Shown piece by piece: positions 7,153-14,385 of a DNA stretch of 41,417 nt. Made by a program: the position numbers and the translations under genes. The DNA is from a virus: IMG/VR virus record IMGVR_UViG_3300013765_000001, positions 1-41,417 of that record; one strand, 5' to 3'. Position 1 is the stretch's first letter; every line of letters starts with the position of its first letter. The notes below the pieces were generated by a model, which had not been told where the DNA came from, ran no database searches, and worked only from the letters and a program-made list of their open reading frames with translations.

Positions 7153-7178
7153 AATCACTGCCGGAGGTTAATCAATGA
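7149..7178 (+). CDS. Nine-codon coupling ORF
   Basis: ATG 7149 overlaps the stop of the winged-helix gene; the product is only MKSLPEVNQ and its TGA overlaps the next ATG at 7175. The Shine-Dalgarno GGAGG (7162-7166) of the next gene lies inside it. It may do no more than pass ribosomes from one gene to the next, or be fortuitous. Confidence 0.2.
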   Translation: MKSLPEVNQ

Positions 7179-7384
7179 TTGAAACGGAAAGCTTTACAGT
7201 TGAGCAAGTGAAAGAATTGCGCGGCATGCTCGAACGGGAAATGCTATCCAAGCTCGCAGAGTTTGAGCAGAACACGGGTGTGACGGTTGAAAGCGTTTTG
7301 GTGCATCACGTTGAGATCACCAAGTTTGGTGATGAGCGGCGGCAGCCCAGTCTGATCAGTGTGCGACTTGGGGTTTCGTTCTAA
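7175..7384 (+). CDS. Hypothetical small protein (69 aa)
   Basis: ATG 7175 is well placed behind GGAGG (7162-7166). The product is an N-terminal helix rich in Glu/Leu (VEQVKELRGMLEREMLSKLAEF) followed by a beta-strand region (VESVLVHHVEITKF...ISVRLGV). The stop is immediately followed by the ATG of the excisionase-like gene (7385) with no gap. No family recognised; the tight packing supports expression. Confidence 0.65.
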   Translation: MIETESFTVEQVKELRGMLEREMLSKLAEFEQNTGVTVESVLVHHVEITKFGDERRQPSLISVRLGVSF

Positions 7385-7609
7385 ATGGCGCTCACCGCAG
7401 TCAAACCACAGAAGCAGCACCAGGCGCAGACTCTGCGAGTGCTAACCATCGCGCAGCTGATGACGCCTGAGCAGTGCGCAGAGTTTTTGCAGCTCGAAGT
7501 GCCGACGCTCTATACGATGAAGCACCAGGGCCGCATCCCGTTTCGCAAGGTGGGCCACCTGCTGCGCTTCGACTTCGATGAGATCGTGCAGTGGACCAAA
7601 CAGCAGTAA
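7385..7609 (+). CDS. xis: Excisionase-like MerR/HTH_17 protein
   Basis: The 74-residue product carries LMTPEQCAEFLQLEVPTLYTMK, GRIPFRKVGHLLRF and FDEIVQWTKQ, the compact winged-helix of the excisionase (helix-turn-helix 17) family that recognises DNA direct repeats and steers integrase. Only the methyltransferase separates it from the integrase gene, which fits an Xis role. Alternatively it could be a transcriptional regulator with the same fold. The stop TAA overlaps the methyltransferase ATG (TAATG). The symbol is given by function and context. Confidence 0.75.
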   Translation: MALTAVKPQKQHQAQTLRVLTIAQLMTPEQCAEFLQLEVPTLYTMKHQGRIPFRKVGHLLRFDFDEIVQWTKQQ

Positions 7610-8451
7610 TGCCGGGGGGGGGGGTTGCTCGCCCTGTTGTTCGCTACCACGGCGGCAAGTGGCTCCTTGCTCAGTGGATCATTTCTCACTTCGCGCCACA
7701 CAAGATTTATTGTGAACCTTACGCCGGCGCAGCGTCGGTGCTAATGCAAAAGCCGCGCAGTTATGCTGAGGTTTACAACGATCTTGATAATGAGATTTGC
7801 AATCTGTTTCGAGTGTTGCGCGATGACAAGTTGGCTCGAGCTCTAAAGCGCCAGCTGGAGTTGACGCCCTTTGCGAGAAAAGAATGGGAGCAGGCCTACA
7901 GGCCAACCAGCAATAGGAGTGAACGGGCGCGGCGAACAGTAATCCGCGCTTACATGGGTTTCGGATCGGCCTCTACCAACCCAAAGCACTCAACTGGTTT
8001 TAGAGCCAGCAGCAATAGGTCCGGAACTACGCCGGCGCATGATTGGGCCAACCTGCCAACCCACTTGTTGACAATGAGCGAGAGACTGAAAGGCGTGTGC
8101 ATCGAAAGCAGGCCCGCGCTTCAGATCATCGAAACCCATGATTCGGAAGCGACCCTTTTCTACGTCGATCCGCCCTACGTGAAATCAACTCGCGAGACTC
8201 GCCAGCGTGACGTTTATAAATTCGAATTGTCCGATGACGATCACCGCGAACTCGCTGCAGCGTTGCACGCCGTTAAGGGCATGGTGGTGCTGAGCGGTTA
8301 CCCGAGCGCGCTTTATGACGTTGAATTGTTTGCTGACTGGCATCGAGTTGAGCGGCCGGCACTGAGCGATAGCGCAAAGAGGCGCACCGAGGTTCTATGG
8401 CTCAATCACAAAGCAGCCACCGGCATAAAACAGCCGGGCCTGTTCAAATGA
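7609..8451 (+). CDS. D12-class DNA adenine methyltransferase (Dam-like)
   Basis: The 280-residue enzyme shows the order of D12 N6-adenine methyltransferases: VVRYHGGKW (the FxGGK element), CEPYAGAASVL (SAM-binding motif I), EVYNDLDNEICNLFR, and the catalytic DPPYV (motif IV) near residue 187. Members often methylate GATC, but specificity cannot be read here. Start ATG 7609 overlaps the excisionase stop; an upstream in-frame GTG 7591 is inside that gene. Codons 2-6 lie on an eleven-G homopolymer (7614-7624); gain or loss of one G would truncate the protein early. It may protect phage DNA, regulate genes or mark the GATC cluster at 4.6-4.9 kb. Confidence 0.85.
   Translation: MPGGGVARPVVRYHGGKWLLAQWIISHFAPHKIYCEPYAGAASVLMQKPRSYAEVYNDLDNEICNLFRVLRDDKLARALKRQLELTPFARKEWEQAYRPTSNRSERARRTVIRAYMGFGSASTNPKHSTGFRASSNRSGTTPAHDWANLPTHLLTMSERLKGVCIESRPALQIIETHDSEATLFYVDPPYVKSTRETRQRDVYKFELSDDDHRELAAALHAVKGMVVLSGYPSALYDVELFADWHRVERPALSDSAKRRTEVLWLNHKAATGIKQPGLFK
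7614..7624 (+). repeat. G11 homopolymer at methyltransferase start
   Basis: Eleven consecutive Gs lie three bases after the ATG at 7609. In the given length the frame leads to the conserved VVRYHGGKW motif. With ten or twelve Gs both alternative frames reach stop codons within about 50 codons. Such tracts mediate slipped-strand phase variation in other bacteria and phages; a homopolymer sequencing error is the main alternative. Confidence 0.9.
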
Positions 8452-8480
8452 TTATTCCTGCGCTACTATCCGCGCCACCT

Positions 8481-8494
8481 CTGTGGCTGCAACC
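8481..8494 (+). repeat. 14-bp inverted repeat, left copy (int upstream)
   Basis: CTGTGGCTGCAACC lies in the 66-base gap before the integrase gene. Its exact reverse complement occurs at 9693-9706, just beyond the attachment core. The pair encloses int and the core and may be a binding site for integrase or excisionase, also allowing self-regulation of int. Confidence 0.85.
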
Positions 8495-8517
8495 GCCAAC
8501 ACAAACGGAGGTGATCT

Positions 8518-9600
8518 ATGACAGTTAGAAAGCGCGGCAGCAAATGGCATTTTGATTTTCAGATCAAAGGCAAACGCTATCGCGAAGCAGTGCCCGAAGC
8601 GCGCACCAAGTGGCAGGCTGAGCAGGCCGAAACAAAAGCGCGTGATCGGGTTTTCGAGGGAGCATACGGAACGCCAGAGCTGGGCACTCAGGACTTTGTC
8701 GAGTTTGTGAGTGAAACCTATTTGCCCTGGGCAAAGGCAAACAAACGCAGTTGGCGTACTGATGAGTCAATTGCAAATCGGTGGGCAGAAACATTCAGGG
8801 GCAAGACCTTACGCGAAGTCTCGCCCCTGGCAATTGAAAAACACAAACGCGATCGGGCGCAGTCTATCACAGAGCGCGGCACCACCCGAAGTGCTGCGTC
8901 AGTCAACATGGAGCTGTCTATTCTTTCTCGGATCTTCGCGCTCGCCGTGGATCTCGAGTTGGCAGCATCAAACCCATGCCGCAAGGTCAGAAAGCTGCGC
9001 CTTGACAACAAACGCAGCCGGTATCTTTCGGCAGATGAGGAAACGGCACTAATGGCGCAGCTCACCGGCAGGCGCAAACACCTCGCGCCAATTGTCAGCC
9101 TGGCCTTGGGCACCGGCATGCGGCGTGGCGAGCTGCTGGGGCTCAGGTGGCCGCAAGTGGACTTTGCGCGTGGCGTCATCTACGTCACGCAAACAAAGAC
9201 GGCCCATGACCGCACAGTGCCAATGAGCCTGCAGGTGCGCGAGCTGCTGCTGTCTGCTCGCAAGCGCCGCAAGGGTGATCTGGTGTTTATCGGGAAACGC
9301 GGCAAGGCAGTGGTAGAGGTGAAGCGGGCCTTTCGGGCCGCTTGCAACGACGCCGGCATTGCTGACTTTCACTTTCACGATCTGCGCCACACGTTTGCTA
9401 CCAGGCTGGGTGACGCAGGGTGTAGCGCCACCACGATCGCGGCGCTGCTCGGCCACTCAAATACGCTGATGGCGGATCGCTACACGCACGCAACTAGTGA
9501 TACTTTGAGGGCAGCAGTTGAGTGCGCCGATGGCAAGCACGTCACAATGGCGTCACAAGAGCAAAAACAGCCACCAGCGTTGGTGGCCGTAAATAGCTGA
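8518..9600 (+). CDS. int: Tyrosine recombinase integrase
   Basis: The 360-residue integrase has an N-terminal arm-binding region (KRGSKWHFDFQIKGKRYREA), a SAM-like core-binding domain (about 60-160) and a catalytic domain with R202 (GTGMRRGELLGLRW), K227, HDLRH (H287, R290), H313 (LLGHSN) and the nucleophile Tyr322 (DRYTH). It would integrate and, with Xis, excise the phage at a tRNA site. ATG 8518 follows GGAGGTGAT. The 3' end contains two copies of CGTCACAA that recur beyond the attachment core, so the coding sequence overlaps the attP arm. It is the last gene of the rightward operon before attP. Confidence 0.95.
   Translation: MTVRKRGSKWHFDFQIKGKRYREAVPEARTKWQAEQAETKARDRVFEGAYGTPELGTQDFVEFVSETYLPWAKANKRSWRTDESIANRWAETFRGKTLREVSPLAIEKHKRDRAQSITERGTTRSAASVNMELSILSRIFALAVDLELAASNPCRKVRKLRLDNKRSRYLSADEETALMAQLTGRRKHLAPIVSLALGTGMRRGELLGLRWPQVDFARGVIYVTQTKTAHDRTVPMSLQVRELLLSARKRRKGDLVFIGKRGKAVVEVKRAFRAACNDAGIADFHFHDLRHTFATRLGDAGCSATTIAALLGHSNTLMADRYTHATSDTLRAAVECADGKHVTMASQEQKQPPALVAVNS
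9540..9558 (+). other. attP left arm-type sites (P arm)
   Basis: Two direct copies of CGTCACAA (9540-9547 and 9551-9558), spaced 11 bp, lie in the last codons of int. A 15-bp stretch, CGTCACAATGGCGTC (9540-9554), is repeated exactly at 9777-9791 on the other side of the core. This is the geometry of integrase arm-type sites. Binding is inferred. Confidence 0.6.
9570..9587 (+). other. Hairpin at the int 3' end
   Basis: GCCACCA and TGGTGGC form a perfect 7-bp stem with loop GCGT at the very end of int. No T tract follows, so it is not a standard terminator. It may protect the mRNA end or be incidental. Confidence 0.4.
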
Positions 9601-9610
9601 GAACAGAACT

Positions 9611-9664
9611 CGTGCACCCATAGCTCAGTTGGATAGAGCGTTTGACTTCGAATCAGGGTGCACG
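9611..9664 (+). other. attP: attP core: 5' half of tRNA-Arg(TCG)
   Basis: From GCACCCA (9614-9620) the sequence matches the 5' half of a bacterial tRNA: TA spacer, D arm GCTC-AGTTGGATA-GAGC, then anticodon arm TTTGA-CTTCGAA-TCAGG with anticodon TCG (Arg). The T arm is absent; the 3' side instead closes with GGGTGCACG (9656-9664), the perfect complement of CGTGCACCC (9611-9619). The dyad of the anticodon stem around its 7-base loop is the usual core and overlap region for tyrosine integrases using tRNA genes. It lies directly downstream of int and between arm-type repeats. Confidence 0.75.
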
Positions 9665-9692
9665 CTTTCAGCGAAGTTTTAAGCTAACAACA

Positions 9693-9706
9693 GGTTGCAG
9701 CCACAG
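9693..9706 (-). repeat. 14-bp inverted repeat, right copy
   Basis: GGTTGCAGCCACAG is the exact reverse complement of 8481-8494. It lies 28 bases beyond the attachment core, between it and the right arm-type site. Confidence 0.85.
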
Positions 9707-9776
9707 CGGTTTTTCGAGTGATCTTGATGCTTCTATACCGAGCGCTCTGCGGTGCCCGTGCGTTTTCATGCAGCAG

Positions 9777-9791
9777 CGTCACAATGGCGTC
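9777..9791 (+). other. attP right arm-type site (P' arm)
   Basis: This is an exact 15-bp direct repeat of 9540-9554, beginning with CGTCACAA and continuing to a diverged second copy (CGTCGCAG, 9788-9795). It lies about 110 bp from the core, within the normal range for an attP arm. Confidence 0.6.
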
Positions 9792-9808
9792 GCAGAAATA
9801 AAACTTGC

Positions 9809-9836
9809 TTGAGCACTTTTGCTAGTGTGCTACAGT
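9809..9836 (+). promoter_or_regulatory. Promoter for the small basic protein gene
   Basis: TTGAGC (9809-9814), 16-bp spacer, TACAGT (9831-9836) with TGC directly before it as an extended -10. It lies about 40 bases before the ribosome-binding site AAAGGAGG (9856-9863). Confidence 0.5.
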
Positions 9837-9874
9837 GCCCGAAATCTGATCGATGAAAGGAGGATCTCAGAAAA

Positions 9875-10015
9875 GTGCCAAATCAATATACGAAGGCAGC
9901 GGCAGCGAAGGTAGCCAAGAGCAAAAGCGCGGGCCGGACCATCACGAAGGCTACGGCTAAAACAAAAGGCAAGACAGCGCCGAAGGGAAAAGCAAAGGCA
10001 GCCAGCGCACGATAA
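9875..10015 (+). CDS. Short Lys/Ala-rich basic protein, histone-H1-tail-like
   Basis: GTG 9875 follows AAAGGAGG (9856-9863). The 46-residue product is made almost wholly of Ala, Lys, Thr and Ser with two Arg residues (for example AAAAKVAKSKSAG and KGKAKAASAR) and has no acidic residue. It resembles the disordered tails of bacterial H1-like or HU-extension proteins and would bind nucleic acid without sequence preference. It is transcribed from its own promoter, sits just beyond attP and is followed by a terminator, the layout of a gene that may be expressed from the prophage. A fortuitous frame is possible but the promoter, RBS and terminator argue against that. Confidence 0.6.
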   Translation: MPNQYTKAAAAKVAKSKSAGRTITKATAKTKGKTAPKGKAKAASAR

Positions 10016-10053
10016 CTTTCAGACCTGCAAAGCCGGGTAGGCAACGCAGAAAA

Positions 10054-10098
10054 GAGGTGGCCACCAGCTCAACCGAGTCGATGGCCACTTCGCTTTTT
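10054..10098 (+). terminator. Bidirectional terminator between converging operons
   Basis: GAGGTGGCCA (10054-10063) pairs with TGGCCACTTC (10082-10091) over 10 bp with one G-U pair; an inner CTC/GAG stem is possible. On the + strand TTTTT (10094-10098) follows; on the - strand the stem is followed by TTTT. It separates the small basic protein gene from the end of the leftward tail operon. Confidence 0.75.
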
Positions 10099-10140
10099 AG
10101 TTTCTCTTGTAAACGCGCCAGCGTGCGGTGGTGCCGTCAT

Positions 10141-11259
10141 TTAGACGTTCTCAACATTCCAAGACAGCAAGCAGAGCGTGACGGGGAATTGAATCTGATT
10201 CGTTTCACAGACGAACCCGATCTCATCCGGTGTGTGGTGTGTTGTGCGAGCCACAGAATATAGCTGAGTGAAAACTCTGCCATTTGTGGACCACGAATAT
10301 ATCCGGTTAGTTCCGTCATCACGCATTCGGAGCCAGAGCACCGGTCCTGCCCCGGCGAAAGATGTTCGGGCCGGATAGTTTGAAGCTACAACTGAGCCGG
10401 TGCTCGTGCTGCTGGTGAAAATGAAAACTTTCAGTCCATCGTTGTCCATCGCCAGAGCGGTAACTCTATTGTCAGAGCTGCTGCGGTGAATGATGCCGCA
10501 GAGCGCGTAGTTTAGGGCGATCCCCTGAAGAATGACCCCAGCGGTGACCTGATACGGTGTCGATCCAGGCGCTGACCGTTTCAGCATTTTCAGATCATCG
10601 CCACTGGCCGCGAGAGCTGTAAGAATGACACTGGCTCCGTAATCACCTGCTGTTGCTGTTCCCTGATTTACCCATGTCCAATTTGTCAGCGTCGGGGGTG
10701 CTGTTAAAGGAAAGAAGGCGTCAATACCGCTCCCGCCACCGCCGCCAGCCGCCGCGTTGCCGAGCGTGCTCTGCATCTGCATGTTGGTCCCGTCATAGAC
10801 GACATCAACCCACTGGCCCGCCCGAATATCGTTGTCTGCGAGATCCGTAGTGATGCCGCCAGCGACTTTCTTGATGGTCTTTGCACCTAACGAATTAAAG
10901 TTGATCGTGCAGGCGCCGGTGTTCGCAGTGTTGGCTTTGAAACGGTAAGCCTGCCCGGTAACATACGCGGACGGAGCAGGTGACAGAGTTGCTGCGTAAG
11001 TGTCTGTCGAGCCAGCATCGGAGGCAAAGCCAACGCCCGCGCCTCCCACCTGCACCCACGTTGGCGTGGTCGCGGTTAGAATCCAGATTGTATTGTCGCT
11101 CTGCTGTAAGACTTGCTTGTTAAGGTCGGCGCTGGCGAAAGCGATGATCGCGCCGCTCTCGCCTCGCGGAAAGCCGGTTGCAGCGGTGCGCGCCGTGGCG
11201 TCGGTATAGACTGCGGCAAAGGGCCGGTGTGCGGCGGTTTCGTTTGCGTGATTGCTCAT
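10141..11259 (-). CDS. Tail fibre / receptor-binding-like protein
   Basis: The 372-residue last gene of the late operon starts at ATG 11259 with GGAG upstream. Residues 1-165 are a beta-rich Thr/Gly/Ala domain with a typical phage fibre repeat (WILTATTPTWVQVGG, GACTINFNSLGAKTIKK). A Gly-rich hinge (AAAGGGGGSG, about 173-182) leads to a C-terminal jelly-roll/lectin-like domain (IGFVCETNQ, FAGAGPVLWLRMRDDG). Position after the tail hub and this architecture point to a host-contact protein at the tail tip. The receptor cannot be predicted. Confidence 0.65.
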   Translation of the reverse strand: MSNHANETAAHRPFAAVYTDATARTAATGFPRGESGAIIAFASADLNKQVLQQSDNTIWILTATTPTWVQVGGAGVGFASDAGSTDTYAATLSPAPSAYVTGQAYRFKANTANTGACTINFNSLGAKTIKKVAGGITTDLADNDIRAGQWVDVVYDGTNMQMQSTLGNAAAGGGGGSGIDAFFPLTAPPTLTNWTWVNQGTATAGDYGASVILTALAASGDDLKMLKRSAPGSTPYQVTAGVILQGIALNYALCGIIHRSSSDNRVTALAMDNDGLKVFIFTSSTSTGSVVASNYPARTSFAGAGPVLWLRMRDDGTNRIYSWSTNGRVFTQLYSVARTTHHTPDEIGFVCETNQIQFPVTLCLLSWNVENV

Positions 11260-14200
11260 TTAGAACTCCGTGAGAATGTTCATGGTGGTGGGGCTGACGG
11301 TGGGCGCCATGGTGGTGGGATCGATCAGGATGAGATCAAAGTTGGCATCAGAGCCAGATGAAGCGGTGACCACAATTGAGCCCATCAAATAAGCGCCATC
11401 GGCAAAGCGGGTGCGCGCACGAAAGTGACGGGTATAGGTGCCGGTGTCGAGGCCGGTTTCTTTGTAAGGCTGCGAGTTGCCGCTGTACAACAATGCGTCC
11501 GGGCTGCCGGCCAGGTCATCGCGAATTTCATAGATCAGGCCATCGCTCATCACGCATTCATCACTGAACGGCGTCCAGCTGTGCGTGATCTGGCCGGCGC
11601 CGGCCGTCATGGTCCAGTCTGCCGGCGTGGTAACTGCGACATTAGGCGCGGTGAGGGTGAAGCTGATCACACCGGCGTCGTTAATGTCCTGCCCAACGGT
11701 GGGCACTTTGTAATTGCGCGCCACGCCGATCTCCGAAGATTCCACTGAAATGAAGCGCAAGGCGGTATTGAGCACCACAAAGCGCTCGCCGGCTGCGTGG
11801 GCGCCCTGCTCAGCGGTGGTGCACTTGGCGCCGATGTTTGAAAGCACAGTCAGCCGCCAGAGGTTTGGTGAAGTCGAAAGCTGAGTGGCGGTCTGATACT
11901 GATAGACCAGACTGCCCTGCATCACGTAGCCGGCGCCGCCTGTCACCTCACCAGATGTGTAACTCGGCAAGGTCTGCTCGCCGTACAGTTCAACGTCAAT
12001 AGTCGAAGTGCCGGCCACAGTTGCGGGCGTGGCGTTGACAATGCCCATGGTCGCCTGCTCAGGCACGTTTACAAGTTGCACGTAGCCAGCGCCGCGATCG
12101 CAATAAACATTGCAGCCGCCCCAGCTGCCATTGCCGAAAGAGCACGCCGCCACATAGAAGCCCGGCCGGCCATCTTGTAGCTCGCGATCTCGCAGGATGC
12201 GGTCAATTAAGGTGGCCACCGTTGTGGCAGGCACGCCGGGCGGGGTTGGGGTGACAATTGGCGAGCCGGCATCTGCTCCAGGCGCGATCTGTGTTTGCGT
12301 GTAAGAAGCGGCGCGCGTGACCGTGCCCACGCACTCAAGCACGCCCGGCACGAAGCCGTTGACTTCCTTGACTCTGACTGTGTGCGTGATGCCGTTGCGG
12401 GTCACGGTGCCAACAGCAGCGGCGGTTATGCCAGCGGCAAAGGTGTGCGGCACTTTGAAGCGAATGGCCTCAGTGCTTTCAATCCAGGCGGCGTCAAGCA
12501 GACGTTGCGCGAGCTGCCGGCCTTCGGTGACGGTGAGCACGGCATTGACTTCCTGCGTGACAAAGCCATTGGCCAGCGCCTCGAGGCGCGAGGCCCCTTG
12601 CGTGTTGGTTTCGCCGTCGCGCGCCGGATCAAAGAAAGTGAGGTCCAGTCGGCGCGGCGAGGCGGTCTGATCAAGCTGCAGTTCGTTTTGCACCTGCTCA
12701 GGTATGTCAGCGTCCTGCGGATCTGCAGTGTCCTCAACTTCCACCGTGCCCAGGTCATCGTCGGTAATTGCAAAAGACGGTGCGCCGCCGCGCTCAATGC
12801 AAACGATCTCGCCGTTGGTTTCAACCACGTCGAAGCCAAAGAGCGTGCCGATGAGCCCAACGGTGTTGCTGGGCGGTTCGCGATTCGTGATCGGAATGCC
12901 GCGCACGCGGAAACCATTAACATTCGAAACGTCGAAATCAGCAGGGTCCAGGCCAACGCGCTGGCAGAGGTGATCGATGCAGTCCGCTGCGGTAATGAGA
13001 TTCAGGTTGTTGAGGATCGCTGTGAAGTTGGGGATCGCGCCATACTTGCCGACTTCAAAGTTTTCTAAAACGATGTAGCTGCGGCCGAGGTAAGCAGGTG
13101 TATTGCCCACACCGAAGTGCGCCTCGATCAACGGATCGGGTAATTGGGTTTCGCTGCCCGAGTAAAAGCGAAAGTCGGCGCCACCTGTCAATGTGCCGGT
13201 GAGTGTGCCGTTGGCATCGGGCGTAAGGGTCTGGCCATAGCGCAGCGCGGGCAACTGTGAAATAGTCGCATCCGATGGATCGCTCAGCAGAATGTTGTCG
13301 GCGTTCGGGTCAGGCTCAACCAGCGGATCGCGCACGCCAGTGGCGCCTGCGGTGGTGCGACTGATCAAAAGGTCGGTGCCGGCAAAGAGTTTTGCCAGGT
13401 CCATCTCGCCCTCGCTGAACATGATCCCGAGGTCGCAGAAGTAGCTGATATTTTTCGTGTCGGGATTTTTGTTGCCAAAGCCTTTGCCACCTGCGGCCGG
13501 CGTGATGGTTTCCACCTTGCGCACGTCCGACATGTAGATGACGTTGCCGCCAACGCGCATGCCGCCACCTTCGCCCACCTGGATCTGGCGAGTTTTCTTG
13601 ACTGAGAAATCATCAAACGTGGCGGCATAACCATCGGTCTCCGCGATGCCATGTTTCGTGCCGCCAGCGAGCGCGGCTACGACGGCGGGGTAAATAGCCA
13701 GATCGAGAGTGTAAACCAGCGTGTCGTTGTGATAGGCCTTGATTACCGTACCGCAGATAACCGCGCGCATCTTGTCGCCGGCAAATAGAAGAAAATTGTT
13801 CAGCTCGGTGACGCCGAAATACCCACCCTCCTGGACGCCGGCCACGGTTATATACAGGCGGTAGCCCTGCCCGGCGTTGTGATACATGATCATGTTGTTG
13901 TTGACGTCTACCCAACGCAGCACGATGCCGATCGTGTGCAGACTTTCTCCCGCAGGAATCGTCAGGCGCGTTATCACGCTCACATCCACGTCGCTTTCGC
14001 CGGTTTCGACTACGGCGAGGCCGTAGCCGGTCCCGTCCCATACCGCCTGATTGCCAAAGATCCCAAAATTGCCGGTGCCAAGATTCGTCCAGGTTTGGCC
14101 GCTTGGCGCGGTGCCCAAACTGGTGCTGTTGTCAGCCCGAGTGAAGCTGTCAGTGACCACGGGGCTGGTGAAGCCGGCAGGGTCACAACCAACCGCCGCG

Positions 14201-14385
14201 GCTGCGGGCGAGCTGCCCAGGAGGATCGGGATCATGTGGCCATAGCGCGAGTCCTGGATCTGGATGTCGCCCGACAGCCGGCCTTTCTCAATTGGCTTGG
14301 CCTTTGGCGTCAGCGCGTATTGAACCGTGTAGCTGGCCGCCGCAACCGCCGCGGAGATCGCCACTGCTATTGCAATTTCTGCCAT
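11260..14385 (-). CDS. Tail tip hub / host-specificity protein (gpJ-like)
   Basis: The 1041-residue protein begins with a hydrophobic helix (about 1-25) and a segment DSRYGHMIPILLGS (about 45-58) found in phage-tail hub proteins of the GTA/Rcc01698 type. A lectin-like beta-sandwich (about 77-263, starting DSFTRADN) interrupts that hub domain, which resumes at RVGGNVIYMSD (about 277-287). The middle forms the baseplate ring and the C-terminal third has fibronectin-like beta domains (TTPADWTMTAGAGQITHSW). It would cap the tail tube and hold the fibre. It abuts the fibre gene and follows NlpC/P60, DUF2163 and DUF2460, the standard order. Confidence 0.8.
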   Translation of the reverse strand: MAEIAIAVAISAAVAAASYTVQYALTPKAKPIEKGRLSGDIQIQDSRYGHMIPILLGSSPAAAAVGCDPAGFTSPVVTDSFTRADNSTSLGTAPSGQTWTNLGTGNFGIFGNQAVWDGTGYGLAVVETGESDVDVSVITRLTIPAGESLHTIGIVLRWVDVNNNMIMYHNAGQGYRLYITVAGVQEGGYFGVTELNNFLLFAGDKMRAVICGTVIKAYHNDTLVYTLDLAIYPAVVAALAGGTKHGIAETDGYAATFDDFSVKKTRQIQVGEGGGMRVGGNVIYMSDVRKVETITPAAGGKGFGNKNPDTKNISYFCDLGIMFSEGEMDLAKLFAGTDLLISRTTAGATGVRDPLVEPDPNADNILLSDPSDATISQLPALRYGQTLTPDANGTLTGTLTGGADFRFYSGSETQLPDPLIEAHFGVGNTPAYLGRSYIVLENFEVGKYGAIPNFTAILNNLNLITAADCIDHLCQRVGLDPADFDVSNVNGFRVRGIPITNREPPSNTVGLIGTLFGFDVVETNGEIVCIERGGAPSFAITDDDLGTVEVEDTADPQDADIPEQVQNELQLDQTASPRRLDLTFFDPARDGETNTQGASRLEALANGFVTQEVNAVLTVTEGRQLAQRLLDAAWIESTEAIRFKVPHTFAAGITAAAVGTVTRNGITHTVRVKEVNGFVPGVLECVGTVTRAASYTQTQIAPGADAGSPIVTPTPPGVPATTVATLIDRILRDRELQDGRPGFYVAACSFGNGSWGGCNVYCDRGAGYVQLVNVPEQATMGIVNATPATVAGTSTIDVELYGEQTLPSYTSGEVTGGAGYVMQGSLVYQYQTATQLSTSPNLWRLTVLSNIGAKCTTAEQGAHAAGERFVVLNTALRFISVESSEIGVARNYKVPTVGQDINDAGVISFTLTAPNVAVTTPADWTMTAGAGQITHSWTPFSDECVMSDGLIYEIRDDLAGSPDALLYSGNSQPYKETGLDTGTYTRHFRARTRFADGAYLMGSIVVTASSGSDANFDLILIDPTTMAPTVSPTTMNILTEF

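Noticed and set aside
9611-9664. attL or attR of an integrated prophage
   Set aside because: Phage genes lie on both sides and no second copy of the core was found in the window.
9611-9690. Intact functional tRNA gene
   Set aside because: The T arm and CCA-end region are missing; only the 5' half fits a tRNA.
4367-11259. Diversity-generating retroelement linked to the repeat array or the fibre gene
   Set aside because: No reverse transcriptase, template repeat or adenine-biased variable region was seen.
12295-13068. 257-aa + strand frame opposite the tail hub gene
   Set aside because: Antisense shadow; no domain, and the hub frame is continuous over it.
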